This document shows, piece by piece, positions 35,833 to 45,257 of a stretch of 64,000 nucleotides of DNA. This stretch comes from Melioribacteraceae bacterium (GTDB lineage: Bacteria; Bacteroidota; Ignavibacteria; Ignavibacteriales; Melioribacteraceae), in contig JALVFE010000009.1 in NCBI GenBank assembly GCA_027030245.1, positions 62,001 to 126,000 on the forward strand, read 5' to 3'. A program made the translations under genes and the position numbers. Position 1 is the stretch's first letter. Each line of letters begins with the position of its first letter. The notes beneath the pieces were generated by a model. The model had not been told where the DNA came from. It saw only the letters and a program-made list of their open reading frames with translations, and searched no databases.

Positions 35833-36501
35833 GTGAGAGTTTTATATATTTCTCTGCTTGTGGTTGTAGTCGATCAAATAACCAAATTGTTAGTTAAAGG
35901 TATTACAATCCCAATTTTGAATATTAACCTTAAAGGAATGGAGTACGGCTCAAACTTCGATGTGTTCGGATCGTTCTTTAAAATCTGGTATGTGGAAAAT
36001 CCCGGTATAGCTTTTGGCTTTAGTGTTGGAGACGGAACCGCAAAGTTGTTGCTTTCTTTGTTTACAATTGTTGCAAGTATTTTAATTTTGTATTTTCTCT
36101 GGAAAGTACGGCATGAGAATTTACTTTTAAGAGTAGCATTGGCATTGATTTTAGGCGGCGCCGTGGGAAATCTTATCGACAGAACATTCTACGGCGTGAT
36201 TTTCGGTTACGCACCGCTCTTCTACGGTAAAGTAGTGGATTTTTTCAGCGTTGACTTTTTTGATTTTACTTTATTCGGACGTACATATGATCGTTGGCCT
36301 ATTTTTAATGTAGCCGATGCCTCGGTTACTATTGGTGTAATTCTGATGTTATTTGCAAATGTAAGCGCCGGCAAGCAATCAAAGAAGGAAAATGAAACAT
36401 TTGCTTCATCGGTTAATGACGATGGAAGCGAAAAAGATAAATTGACGGAAGATGGCGATAATACAAGAAAAGAAATTAACGTTCAAAATACCGGAGGGTA
36501 A
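35833..36501 (+). CDS. lspA: Lipoprotein signal peptidase (signal peptidase II)
   Basis: 222 residues, somewhat longer than the usual 160 because of inserted loops and an acidic C-terminal tail. It cleaves prolipoprotein signals before the lipidated Cys. Four membrane helices; the catalytic aspartates are in GNLIDRTF and FNVADASVTIG; the VENPGIAFGF motif is also present. GTG start, two bases after the TraR/DksA stop. Several predicted lipoproteins later in the window would be substrates. The 3' 50 bases overlap rluD. Confidence 0.94.
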   Translation: MRVLYISLLVVVVDQITKLLVKGITIPILNINLKGMEYGSNFDVFGSFFKIWYVENPGIAFGFSVGDGTAKLLLSLFTIVASILILYFLWKVRHENLLLRVALALILGGAVGNLIDRTFYGVIFGYAPLFYGKVVDFFSVDFFDFTLFGRTYDRWPIFNVADASVTIGVILMLFANVSAGKQSKKENETFASSVNDDGSEKDKLTEDGDNTRKEINVQNTGG

Positions 36502-37447
36502 AAAAAAGGAACGCATCGATACTTTCCTTGCAAACTCGATTGAACATGCCTCTCGTGCGAAAGTCCAAAAATTATTAAAAAGCAACCTGGTAACCGTAAA
36601 CGGTAAAGTTGTTAAAGCAAACTATAAGGTTACGCCCGGCGATATTATTAACGTAACGGTGCCGGTTTCTCCCCGTCCGGATAAAATTGAACCGGAAGAT
36701 ATTCCACTCAATATCGTTTATGAAGACGAACATCTGCTTGTTATTAATAAACCCGCGGGAATGGTTGTTCACCCTTCAGCCGGAAATTACACCGGAACTT
36801 TGGTTCATGCGCTTATGCATTATACCAACGAATTAAGTAAAGTAAACGAGGAAGTGCGGGCCGGTATTATTCACAGATTGGATAAAGATACCACCGGCTT
36901 GCTGGTTGTTGCCAAAGACGAATGGGTTCATCTTAAATTGGCTGAGCAGTTCAGTTCCCATACGATTAAGCGTGAATATTGGGCTGTTTGTTGGGGGCAT
37001 TTCGATAAACCGCAAGGCGAAATAATCGGAAACATAGCGAGAAGTAAAAGAGACCGGAAGAAATTTGCGGTAAGCGAAACCGAAGGGAAACACGCGCATA
37101 CATTTTATGAAGTTATAGAAGAATTTGAGTTTACTACGTTAGTTAAATTGAGATTGAAAACCGGAAGGACGCATCAGATACGGGTGCATCTATCAAGTAT
37201 CAATCATCCGGTTTTCGGGGATCCAACTTACGGAGGGAGAAGAATCTCATACGGAACAAATCTTCCTAAAATTAAGGAAAGGGTAAACAACCTTTTGGAA
37301 ATTATGCAGAGGCAAGCGCTACACGCTAAAACATTAGGTTTTATTCATCCTGTAACAAAGGAAGAGATTATCCTTAATTCCGAATTACCGGAAGATTTCG
37401 ATTTACTTTTACGCGAATTGAGAAAAACCGTTAAAAATCGGGTATAA
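36452..37447 (+). CDS. rluD: RluD-type 23S rRNA pseudouridine synthase
   Basis: 331 residues. The S4 RNA-binding domain (about 18-75, RIDTFLANSIEHASRAKVQKLL) is followed by the catalytic RluA-family domain with HRLDKDTTGLLVVAK (catalytic Asp in HRLDKDT). The RluD class modifies helix 69 of 23S rRNA. The start lies inside lspA, overlapping by 50 bases; upstream residues EKKLTFKIPEG match the normal start of the family, so this start is likely. The 3' end overlaps the convergent transglycosylase gene by 17 bases. Confidence 0.93.
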   Translation: MAIIQEKKLTFKIPEGKKKERIDTFLANSIEHASRAKVQKLLKSNLVTVNGKVVKANYKVTPGDIINVTVPVSPRPDKIEPEDIPLNIVYEDEHLLVINKPAGMVVHPSAGNYTGTLVHALMHYTNELSKVNEEVRAGIIHRLDKDTTGLLVVAKDEWVHLKLAEQFSSHTIKREYWAVCWGHFDKPQGEIIGNIARSKRDRKKFAVSETEGKHAHTFYEVIEEFEFTTLVKLRLKTGRTHQIRVHLSSINHPVFGDPTYGGRRISYGTNLPKIKERVNNLLEIMQRQALHAKTLGFIHPVTKEEIILNSELPEDFDLLLRELRKTVKNRV

Positions 37448-38399
37448 CATAAATGCTTCCTTCTACTGGAAGTTTAATTTTATATGTTTTGCGTTTTTTG
37501 TTTGTTAAATAATGTTTTCTTAACCAAGGATTAAGCATTTTCAAAATTTTATAATTTATGCCGTGTGCTTTTGCAAAATCCACCCAACTCTTAACTTCTT
37601 TGTTAACGGCTATTTCGTAAGTTTTGTAAGGTTGATATAAATCCTTTTCATCAAAATAAAAGCCGTATTTCTTGGGATTAGTTAAAATTTCTTTAATAGA
37701 TAAAATTCTGAAAATGTATCTCGAAGTTTCTTCCGGTAAAACAAGATTGTAGTAATTATTTGCCTTCTGTTTTTCAATTTGTTCGTCTATAGCGGACTTA
37801 CCATAATTATAAGAAGCTGCAGCCATCGTCCAATTACCATACTTTTTGTACGAATCGATTAAATATTTGCAAGCGGCTTCGGTTGCTTTTTCTATATGGT
37901 ACCTTTCGTCGATTTCCTTATTTACTTCAAGTCCGTATTCACGTGCCGCATCTTTTTTAAATTGCCAGAAACCTACCGCACCGGCCGGGGAAATTACGTT
38001 AGTGAGCATGCTTTCGGTAAGAGCCAGATATTTGAAGTCATCGGGGACATTATATTTTTTTAGTATCGGTTCGATAACGGGAAACCATCTGTTTGCTCTT
38101 TTTGCAGAAAGCAGAGTAAGCGAATGCCAATATGTATTTACAATTAATTCTCTTTCAAGTCTTTCTTTTACGTCAATATTTTCAATTGGAACCCGCTCGC
38201 CGCAAAAGTAGAAATCGCCTTGAATTTTGGGTGTTACAATTTTATAGTTCTGCGGAAAGAATAAAGAATCTTCCGAGTTATTTTTGGCCGGATGAATATT
38301 GCTTTTGTTTCCGGTATAAAAACTTGAGAAAGCAAAAAGAAACACGATGCCGGTAATTGTTAGAACCAATAGTGTGGTTAAAAATTTTACTGTTCTCAA
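37431..38399 (-). CDS. Membrane-anchored lytic transglycosylase (MltD/SLT type)
   Basis: 322 residues. An N-terminal membrane anchor (about 6-28), then an SLT domain: catalytic Glu129 in ALTESMLTN, SPAGAVGFWQFKKDAAREYGL, and AAASYNYGKSAID. The C-terminal 70 residues have a weak LysM-like ending (INYKILKMLNPW..SIYVIPDF). It cuts murein glycan strands to 1,6-anhydro products and is likely periplasmic and inner-membrane-bound. It converges on rluD with a 17-base overlap. Confidence 0.87.
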   Translation of the reverse strand: MRTVKFLTTLLVLTITGIVFLFAFSSFYTGNKSNIHPAKNNSEDSLFFPQNYKIVTPKIQGDFYFCGERVPIENIDVKERLERELIVNTYWHSLTLLSAKRANRWFPVIEPILKKYNVPDDFKYLALTESMLTNVISPAGAVGFWQFKKDAAREYGLEVNKEIDERYHIEKATEAACKYLIDSYKKYGNWTMAAASYNYGKSAIDEQIEKQKANNYYNLVLPEETSRYIFRILSIKEILTNPKKYGFYFDEKDLYQPYKTYEIAVNKEVKSWVDFAKAHGINYKILKMLNPWLRKHYLTNKKRKTYKIKLPVEGSIYVIPDF

Positions 38400-38533
38400 A
38401 ATAAATTCCCCTTAGTGTTAATTAAAACTAAACTTTCTTGAAAGATTACCGATAATATATTGATTTATACAGATAGTATATGATAAAAAAACATACTTTT
38501 TATTTAATAAGTAGTTTTATTCCCCGGAAAATG

Positions 38534-38562
38534 TTGACACGCGTCACATTGTCCATTAACTT
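38534..38562 (+). promoter_or_regulatory. Sigma-70-like promoter of the PorV-like gene
   Basis: TTGACA at 38534-38539, 17-base spacer, TAACTT at 38557-38562; the gene starts at 38607 after a GGAGG Shine-Dalgarno. The 200-base divergent spacer (38400-38606) also holds AT-rich sequence that must drive the transglycosylase; no firm boxes were read there. Confidence 0.55.
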
Positions 38563-38606
38563 GCCAATAATAATATTACCAAAATTTTCCATTTTACGGA
38601 GGGAGT

Positions 38607-39860
38607 ATGAAAGGAATGGGTGTATTTGTACTGACTCTGTTCATTGCGGTAGTTTCCACATTGAACGGTCAATATTACCATCAATTTGAAAGAAAAGGAA
38701 GTTATGCCCGGATTTTGTCCATGGGCTCAAACGATTATATTGCCGATCCGTATTTTATAACGGTTAATCCGGCTTGGATTTCAAAGTACGATAATTTTGT
38801 TTTTGGGGATATCGGTTCAACGGTTGCAAATAATTTTGAAAGCGGTGGAATAGGTCAATTTATAGGTGTTAATTTAAGGGCAAACAGAAATTTTTCATTC
38901 GGAGCACTATTTACAAGAAGGGATTTCAACGGCGGATCGATAGCCAAACTGGATCCGTACGGTTTGGTAAACGAAACAAATGCCACAATCGGGGGTGCTC
39001 CCGTTACGCCATTAGACAATAACGTCGTGCTCCTTGGATCATATTCTTCGGGAGGTCATACTTTAGGATTAGGAATATCTTATACATCATCAACAAAAGA
39101 AAATAAACCGGCAAACGGCGGGTCTGAAGTCGGAACCGCAAGTCAATTAGGTGTAAATGTCGGTTATCTTTCGAGTTTATCGAGGGAATTGTTCCTTGAT
39201 TTGGGAGCATACATGATTTTCCCCGCCACAAGTTTGGAAACCCAACAAACTTCTGAAACTACTTTTTCCCAGACAATTATCGGAGCACGAGCCCGCGCAT
39301 TTTATTATACATCTGCCCGGGTTGCCATTGTGCCGGTAGTTTCATTTCTTAACTCAAAAGGAAGCGCTAAAATTGGTGATCAGGCCGGAGTTACTACCAC
39401 AGATTTGCCTGCTTACACTCTGTTTTCGATAGGCGTTGGTATTAATTATAAAATAGGCGATTTCCTTTTAGCCGGAGGTCCCAGTTACGAAATATTTTCG
39501 GTGACGGAACCGGAGATATCGGGAGTAAGGCCCAAACTTACCAGTACAAAAACTTCCTTTCCACATTGGAAAGTGGGAGCCGAATGGAATTTAACCGATT
39601 GGTTTATCGGAAGAATCGGTTATAATGTTTCTACAAGTAAAGAATCGGTTCAAAGCGCTACTTCGCCCACGACAAAGAACGAAGTGATATCTACCGCTTA
39701 TTCTCCCGCAAACGGAGGTCTTACGCTTGGAGTAGGATTCCGTTTCGGCGGATTTTCGTTAGATGCAACGGTTAACGAAGATGTGCTTCGCCAAGGTTTT
39801 AATAATATCGGCGGAGGCGGGGCAACGTTTTCATATCTTTCCGCATCTTTCGCATTCTAG
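38607..39860 (+). CDS. PorV-like outer-membrane beta-barrel protein
   Basis: 417 residues. Signal peptide (about 1-21, ending NGQ), then a start like PorV/UPF0164 proteins: GSYARILSMGSNDYIADPYFITVNPAW, with the NPAW/NPAG turn that marks the first strands of FadL-like barrels. Many amphipathic strands follow; the last residues are SYLSASFAF, ending in Phe as outer-membrane barrels often do. It is not a full PorV match and may be a different FadL-like porin. Single-gene unit with its own promoter. Confidence 0.65.
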   Translation: MKGMGVFVLTLFIAVVSTLNGQYYHQFERKGSYARILSMGSNDYIADPYFITVNPAWISKYDNFVFGDIGSTVANNFESGGIGQFIGVNLRANRNFSFGALFTRRDFNGGSIAKLDPYGLVNETNATIGGAPVTPLDNNVVLLGSYSSGGHTLGLGISYTSSTKENKPANGGSEVGTASQLGVNVGYLSSLSRELFLDLGAYMIFPATSLETQQTSETTFSQTIIGARARAFYYTSARVAIVPVVSFLNSKGSAKIGDQAGVTTTDLPAYTLFSIGVGINYKIGDFLLAGGPSYEIFSVTEPEISGVRPKLTSTKTSFPHWKVGAEWNLTDWFIGRIGYNVSTSKESVQSATSPTTKNEVISTAYSPANGGLTLGVGFRFGGFSLDATVNEDVLRQGFNNIGGGGATFSYLSASFAF

Positions 39861-40025
39861 TTGCTTAAGTAAAAATTACACGTAATTATTTTAGGTTAAT
39901 TACAAAGTAGTTACGAATAGTGGGAAAATTATATGAAATTCAAACTTTTTGATTTAAATCACACTGGTATTCTTTTTGAAATAAAACTAAACGGTTCATA
40001 TCATTTAATTTACCGAAGGTAATCA
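39861..40025. other. Short intergenic spacer before the DUF1800 gene
   Basis: 165 bases, AT-rich. A 29-codon frame (39933-40022) ends just before the next start; it has no recognisable protein and poor ribosome-binding context. No terminator hairpin was found for the upstream barrel gene. Confidence 0.35.
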
Positions 40026-41375
40026 ATGAGCGCAAAAAATTTACATCAAGTAGCCGAATGGAATACGAGAACCGCATCACATTTACTATCGAGAGCATTG
40101 TTCGGTTTTACGAAAGAGGATTTGGAATTTGCTCTTTCTCTTACCATCGATGATTTCGTTGATAATTATTTGTTGAAAGATCTTCCGGAACCACAAAGTC
40201 CGGGTTTTTGGGTAAGCGACCCTTCTAATACGAACAGAACCGAAAGGTCTTACGAATTGACCTTTTGGTGGTTTAACTTAATGTTAACGCAAGGATATTC
40301 GTTCCGGGAAAAGATGGTTCTTTTTTGGCACAATCATTTCGTATCCCAACTTTCGGTTGTGCGGTTGCCGCAGTATATGTATTGGCAAAACAAACTTTTC
40401 AGAGAATATGCATTCGGTAATTTTAAGGAATTAACTAAGAAAGTAACAACCGACCCGGCGATGCTGATATATTTAGACGGTCAGAAAAATCATAAAGACG
40501 ATCCTAATGAGAATTATGCGCGTGAGTTGATGGAACTTTTCACGTTGGGAATAGGAAATTATACAGAAAACGATATTGTGGAAGCGGCAAGGGCACTAAC
40601 CGGTTGGCGCGTTGAAGATCTGAACTCTTATTTCGATCCGGATAGATTCGACGATACTCCTAAAACATTTATGGGGCAGACGGGAAATTTTAATTATGAA
40701 GATATTATCGATATAATTTTTACGAAGGAGGCAGTCTCCAAATTTATTTGTCGTAAGCTTTATAAGGAATTTGTATTCGTCGAACCGGATGAATCATTGG
40801 TCAATCAAATGGCTCAGATTTTCAGAGACAATAACTACGAAATAAAACCTGTTCTTTCCGCTCTATTAAAATCGGTTATTTTTTATACCGATGAGGTAAT
40901 CGGAGCTAAGATTAAAAGTCCCATTGAATTTATATTAACATTAATTAAACAATTAAAAATTAATCAACCGAATTATGATTATTTGCGGCGCACCGCAAAC
41001 CTGCTCGATCAAGTCCCGTTTGAACCGCCGAATGTAGCAGGGTGGGAAGGCAATAAAAAATGGATTTCAACAACAACCTTACCGGCACGGCATGTTTACA
41101 CAGATAAAATTGTTTCCGGCGATGAATCGGAAATTAACATTGTGGAATTTGCCCGGACGTTCGCTACCGCCGAAAACGCCGAGCAGTTTGTTGATGAAAT
41201 AATCGGACTTTACCTGCAGTTTCCGGTTAGCGATAACAAAAGACAATTCTTGTTGGAAACATTGTTAGACGGTTCCGCCGTTTACGATTGGTCTACTCAT
41301 AATGAGAATTCCGAAAAAAGATTGGAATCGTTTTTTAAAGCTTTGTTCAGATTACCAGAATACCAACTTTGTTAA
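40026..41375 (+). CDS. DUF1800 family protein
   Basis: 449 residues. The family motifs are present: HLLSRALFGF near 19, FWHNHFVSQ, DPNENYARELMELFTLGIGNYTE, and AARALTGWRV. DUF1800 proteins are nearly always encoded directly before a DUF1501 protein, as here (10-base gap), and are thought to act in the envelope with unknown chemistry. No clear signal peptide is present at this start. The pair is probably cotranscribed. Confidence 0.88.
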   Translation: MSAKNLHQVAEWNTRTASHLLSRALFGFTKEDLEFALSLTIDDFVDNYLLKDLPEPQSPGFWVSDPSNTNRTERSYELTFWWFNLMLTQGYSFREKMVLFWHNHFVSQLSVVRLPQYMYWQNKLFREYAFGNFKELTKKVTTDPAMLIYLDGQKNHKDDPNENYARELMELFTLGIGNYTENDIVEAARALTGWRVEDLNSYFDPDRFDDTPKTFMGQTGNFNYEDIIDIIFTKEAVSKFICRKLYKEFVFVEPDESLVNQMAQIFRDNNYEIKPVLSALLKSVIFYTDEVIGAKIKSPIEFILTLIKQLKINQPNYDYLRRTANLLDQVPFEPPNVAGWEGNKKWISTTTLPARHVYTDKIVSGDESEINIVEFARTFATAENAEQFVDEIIGLYLQFPVSDNKRQFLLETLLDGSAVYDWSTHNENSEKRLESFFKALFRLPEYQLC

Positions 41376-41385
41376 AGGGAAGTAA

Positions 41386-42918
41386 ATGGATAGAAGAAAA
41401 TTTTTACGTCAATTAGGATTAATAACCGGCGCGGGTTCAATTTCGATGACTTTGGGGAATGTGCCGGTCAGGGCTTTTTCAAAATCTATTTTTAAAACCA
41501 CGAAAAATAACGGCAAGGTTTTGGTTTTGGTTCAACTAAGCGGCGGTAACGACGGATTGAATACCGTTGTCCCCTTCGAAGACGATTTGTATTATAAATT
41601 CCGGCCGAATATTGCAATACCCAAATCGGATGTGCACCGCGTTAATACACTTACGGGTTTGCATCCTTCGATGGATGGTTTTAAACAACTTTACGACGAA
41701 GGGAAATTATCAATTGTGCAGAATGTAGGTTACGAGAACCAAAACCGTTCGCATTTCAGATCGACGGATATTTGGCTTTCCGCATCGGATTCCGACGAAT
41801 ATATAAGTGACGGATGGATCGGAAGATATTTGGGTTATTCGGTAATGAACGACCCGGAATTCAACCCGGATCATCCGATGGCAATTCAACTCGGTTCCGC
41901 ACAATCTACTTTACTCGAATGTACATGCCAAAGCGGTTCATTGGGAATTGCTTTTGAAGATCCCAACAGATTTTTTCAATTAATTAACGGTAGCTCTGCC
42001 GATAACGATCCGCCGCCCGATACTTTAGCAGGTCACCAATTAAAATTTATTAAAGAGATAGAAGCGCGTTCCATTCGTTATGCGGAATTAATAAAAGAAA
42101 AAGCCGATACAGTTGAAAACAAAGTTAATTATCCGAATTCCAACTTGGCGGAACAGTTATCGATTGTTGCGCAATTGGTCGGCGGTGGTTTGGAAACACC
42201 GGTTTATTTAACTTCGATGGGCGGATTCGATACTCACTCGAATCAGCTTAGCCGGCATGCCAGTTTGCTTTCGAGACTTTCGGAAGCAATAACGGCTTTC
42301 CAAAGGGATTTGGAAGCGCTCGGCGTTGCGGACAGGGTTGTTATTATGACGTTTTCCGAATTCGGCAGAACGGTAGAACAAAACGGAAGTATGGGAACGG
42401 ACCACGGCGCAGCCGCTCCGTTATTCGTAATCGGTAAAAACGTAAACGGCGGTGTGTTCGGTGATAATCCGGATTTAACAGATTTGGATAATAGCGGTGA
42501 TAATAAATATCATTACGATTTCAGATCGGTTTATGCAAGTATATTACGCGACCATCTGGGAGCGGATCCGGACGATATGAATCAAAAAATACTGCTCAAA
42601 AAGTTCGATACTCTTCCACTGATTTCTGTTAAAAGTATTGCCGCGGGCGGACCAAAAACTTTCGATATCCAGCAAAACTATCCAAACCCGTTCAATCCTG
42701 TAACCACAATAAGATATACACTGAGAATACCACAAATAATTTCTCTAAAAGTTTACGATGTTAGAGGCAGGGAAGTGGAAACTCTTTTCCAAGGATACAA
42801 GGATGCGGGAAATTACACTGCCAAATTCGGAGGAAGAAGATATCCGAGCGGCATATATTTTTGTCATCTTGTTTCCGGTTCATACAGGAAAACAATCAAA
42901 ATGACTCTGGCAAAATAG
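41386..42918 (+). CDS. DUF1501 protein with Tat signal and T9SS sorting domain
   Basis: 510 residues. The N-terminus MDRRKFLRQLG is a twin-arginine motif followed by a mild hydrophobic stretch (residues 12-25). DUF1501 (sulfatase-like fold) runs from about 35 to 410: VQLSGGNDGLNTVVP, GFDTHSNQ, and FSEFGRTVEQNGS..GTDHGAAAP. The last 85 residues (QQNYPNPFNPVTTIRY to IKMTLAK) are a T9SS type-A sorting domain. It should be exported folded by Tat and then carried to the surface by the T9SS, whose PorU and PorV are encoded 30 kb away. Its enzymatic activity is unknown. Confidence 0.9.
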   Translation: MDRRKFLRQLGLITGAGSISMTLGNVPVRAFSKSIFKTTKNNGKVLVLVQLSGGNDGLNTVVPFEDDLYYKFRPNIAIPKSDVHRVNTLTGLHPSMDGFKQLYDEGKLSIVQNVGYENQNRSHFRSTDIWLSASDSDEYISDGWIGRYLGYSVMNDPEFNPDHPMAIQLGSAQSTLLECTCQSGSLGIAFEDPNRFFQLINGSSADNDPPPDTLAGHQLKFIKEIEARSIRYAELIKEKADTVENKVNYPNSNLAEQLSIVAQLVGGGLETPVYLTSMGGFDTHSNQLSRHASLLSRLSEAITAFQRDLEALGVADRVVIMTFSEFGRTVEQNGSMGTDHGAAAPLFVIGKNVNGGVFGDNPDLTDLDNSGDNKYHYDFRSVYASILRDHLGADPDDMNQKILLKKFDTLPLISVKSIAAGGPKTFDIQQNYPNPFNPVTTIRYTLRIPQIISLKVYDVRGREVETLFQGYKDAGNYTAKFGGRRYPSGIYFCHLVSGSYRKTIKMTLAK

Positions 42919-42928
42919 TAGTATATAT

Positions 42929-43810
42929 TTATAGTATCGCTTTCTCGCGGACATCAGTTTTTAGGGCATATTCGGTTCTGCCGATATAAATTAAAGCGAA
43001 AAGAAGTATTAAACCGCCGGCAATCAGATTTACGGCATTGGTCTTTTCACCAAAAAACAAAAGCGATACGGTAACCGCAAGCGGAATTTTTAAATTGTTA
43101 AAAACGGCTAAGGTTCCTACTTTGGTTTTAACCGCGCCGGTGTTCCACAAATAAAAACCGATTCCCGAGGCAACAATTCCCAAATATATTAACGTGAAAA
43201 TTTGTTTTTGTGAAAGATTTATTTGAGTGTAATCAACCGTGAAAAGCGAGGTTAAAAGGGTGAAAATAACTCCGCCGGCAAATAACAGTGCAAAAATTTC
43301 ATGATCTTTTAATTCCGGACGTTTTTGTTTGTAATTTTTATAGAAAATTTGTCCCGCAGCAAAACACAAATTGGAAATTTGTAATAATACGAATCCTGCA
43401 AACAAACCGCTTAACCCGATTTTTCTGAATACGATTATTCCGGTTCCTATTATTGCCAACACGGCGGCGGTTAATGCTTTTCCGTTAAATTTTTTCTTTA
43501 AAAAATCGTTCAAAAGTGTAACGTAAATAGGCGTGAAAACCGTAAAAAGCGCTACTTCGTAAGCTTGCAAATATTGATATGAAAAAATGTAAGTAACATA
43601 CATTACACCGTATTGAATTACGCCGATAAGAATTAAGCGAAATGAATCTTTAATATTTAAGGATTTAAATCTAAAGAACGGTAAAAACACAAGTAAAGAA
43701 ATAAACAAACGTACGAATGAAACAAAAATCGGGTTAAGTCCGGTTAAATTTCCTTTTATTAATCCGAAAGAAAACGCCCAAATGAGTGAAGCCGTAAGTA
43801 GATAAATCAT
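42929..43810 (-). CDS. EamA/DMT-family transporter
   Basis: 293 residues, ten hydrophobic helices in two EamA repeats (about 5-135 and 145-280). The second repeat shows the family pattern LGIVASGIGFYLWNTGAVKTKVGTLAVF. Members move amino acids, nucleotide sugars or drugs; the substrate cannot be read from sequence. Convergent with the DUF1501 gene, 10-base gap. Confidence 0.85.
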   Translation of the reverse strand: MIYLLTASLIWAFSFGLIKGNLTGLNPIFVSFVRLFISLLVFLPFFRFKSLNIKDSFRLILIGVIQYGVMYVTYIFSYQYLQAYEVALFTVFTPIYVTLLNDFLKKKFNGKALTAAVLAIIGTGIIVFRKIGLSGLFAGFVLLQISNLCFAAGQIFYKNYKQKRPELKDHEIFALLFAGGVIFTLLTSLFTVDYTQINLSQKQIFTLIYLGIVASGIGFYLWNTGAVKTKVGTLAVFNNLKIPLAVTVSLLFFGEKTNAVNLIAGGLILLFALIYIGRTEYALKTDVREKAIL

Positions 43811-43934
43811 TTTCCGGTAGTGAATTAATCAAAATTAAAAAAACAAATTTACCGATTAAACTGGAAAAAATTTTAAAAATAAAATGCCGCTCATATTCAA
43901 AGGAGCGGCACCGAGGGAAATAGGTAGTTATTTT

Positions 43935-44543
43935 TTACATTGCTTCTTTAAATCGTCTTGCAACTTCATCCCAATTAACAACGTTCCAAAAATTGGAAAT
44001 ATATTCGGGTCTTCTGTTTTGGTATTTAAGATAATAAGCATGTTCCCAAACATCGAGTCCGAGAATAGGGGTGCCTTTAACTTCGGCTATATCCATTACC
44101 GGATTATCTTGATTCGGCGTTGAAGTAATTACCAGTGTATTGTTGGTAACCAATAACCAAGCCCAACCCGAGCCGAATCTGTTTGCCGCTGCTGAAGAAA
44201 ATTGTTCTTTAAATTCAGCGAATGAACCGAAGACCGAATTAATTTTGTCTGCCAATTCGCCGGTGGGTTCTCCGCCTTTTTCTGGTCCCATAACCGTCCA
44301 GAACAAAGAATGGTTAAAATGTCCGCCGCCGTTATTTCTTACAGCAACCGGATATTTGGAAACGTTGGACAAAAGTTCTTCCAAAGAAAGATTTTCCATT
44401 TCCGTTCCTTCTACAGCGGCATTAAGTTTTGCAACGTATCCGCCGTGATGTTTGCCATGATGAATTTCCATAGTTCTTGCGTCTATGTATGGTTCCAAAG
44501 CATCGAAGCCGTAGGGTAACGCAGGTAATTCGAATTTACTCAT
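43935..44543 (-). CDS. sodA: Iron/manganese superoxide dismutase
   Basis: 202 residues. Metal ligands are recognised: [10 protein letters not shown] (N-terminal His), [11 protein letters not shown], and [16 protein letters not shown] carrying Asp and His. It has no signal peptide and is cytoplasmic. Metal specificity (Fe or Mn) cannot be fixed by eye. It is the last gene of the minus-strand operon headed by the Rrf2 regulator: rrf2, unknown 101-residue gene, iscA, sod. This puts superoxide removal and Fe-S handling under one promoter. Confidence 0.96.
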   Translation of the reverse strand: MSKFELPALPYGFDALEPYIDARTMEIHHGKHHGGYVAKLNAAVEGTEMENLSLEELLSNVSKYPVAVRNNGGGHFNHSLFWTVMGPEKGGEPTGELADKINSVFGSFAEFKEQFSSAAANRFGSGWAWLLVTNNTLVITSTPNQDNPVMDIAEVKGTPILGLDVWEHAYYLKYQNRRPEYISNFWNVVNWDEVARRFKEAM

Positions 44544-44577
44544 TATTTTACTCCTTTTTATTTATTGATGAAAATTA

Positions 44578-44922
44578 TTATACGCTAAAAGATTCGCCGC
44601 ATCCGCAAGTGCGGGAAGCGTTTGGGTTTGTGAAAACAAATCCCTTTCCGTTTAATCCGTCGGAAAAATCCAGAACGGTACCGGTAAGGTAAAATAAACT
44701 TTTACCGTCGATTAACACTTCCAAACCGTCATATTGCAACACAGAATCGCCTTCTTTTTTGCCTTCGTCGAAAGACATATCGTACATTAAACCCGAACAC
44801 CCGCCGCCCTTTACGCTTACGCGCAACGGAACATTATCGGGAATCGAATTTTCGGTTTTGATTTTTTTTATTTGTGTAAGAGCTTTATCTGTTATCGTAA
44901 TTATTTGGCCGGTGTCAATCAT
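44578..44922 (-). CDS. A-type iron-sulfur cluster carrier (IscA/ErpA/SufA family)
   Basis: 114 residues. The three cluster-binding cysteines are Cys42 (KGGGCSGLMY) and Cys106/Cys108 (TCGCGESFSV), in the canonical positions. A-type carriers pass Fe-S clusters to target enzymes such as the complex I subunits encoded next door. The gene sits 28 bases after the unknown gene and 34 bases before sod in the Rrf2-headed operon. Which subtype (IscA, ErpA or SufA) is not distinguishable by eye. Confidence 0.93.
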   Translation of the reverse strand: MIDTGQIITITDKALTQIKKIKTENSIPDNVPLRVSVKGGGCSGLMYDMSFDEGKKEGDSVLQYDGLEVLIDGKSLFYLTGTVLDFSDGLNGKGFVFTNPNASRTCGCGESFSV

Positions 44923-44950
44923 GTTTTTTCCCTTTCGGACTTGTTATTAA

Positions 44951-45256
44951 TTATGCGTCTTGGGTTTCGGGTTCTTTTTCCTTCAAATCAAAATTTACTA
45001 CCCAAGTTTTATGATCAACTGGTAATAGTTTTTTCTCCGAAACCAAAGAATCGATAAAAAGTTTTGCAGCTTCTTCAACTTGATCGTAGGTTAATTTTAC
45101 GTCCTTCATTTCAAAATAATGTTTTATTCCGTATTGGATGTCTTTCAGAAAAACGTTGGATTTGTAAACAACCGGATATTGCTCGTGTAAATACTTCAAG
45201 AAAATTTCTTCGTTACGTTTTAATTCTTCGAAAATTTCTTTTGATGATTTTCCCAT
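44951..45256 (-). CDS. Small protein of unknown function in the Rrf2/IscA/Sod operon
   Basis: 101 residues, acidic and helical, with no signal peptide, membrane segment or cysteine. I do not recognise the family. It lies between the Rrf2 regulator (one-base gap) and the IscA carrier (28 bases), so it is surely co-expressed with them. Absence of Cys argues against a cluster-binding role of its own; it might be a partner protein. Coding nature is supported by tight packing and codon use like its neighbours. Confidence 0.75.
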   Translation of the reverse strand: MGKSSKEIFEELKRNEEIFLKYLHEQYPVVYKSNVFLKDIQYGIKHYFEMKDVKLTYDQVEEAAKLFIDSLVSEKKLLPVDHKTWVVNFDLKEKEPETQDA

Positions 45257-45257
45257 T

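Noticed and set aside
39933-40022. 29-codon ORF before the DUF1800 gene
   Set aside because: Short, poor ribosome-binding context, no motif and probably chance in AT-rich spacer.
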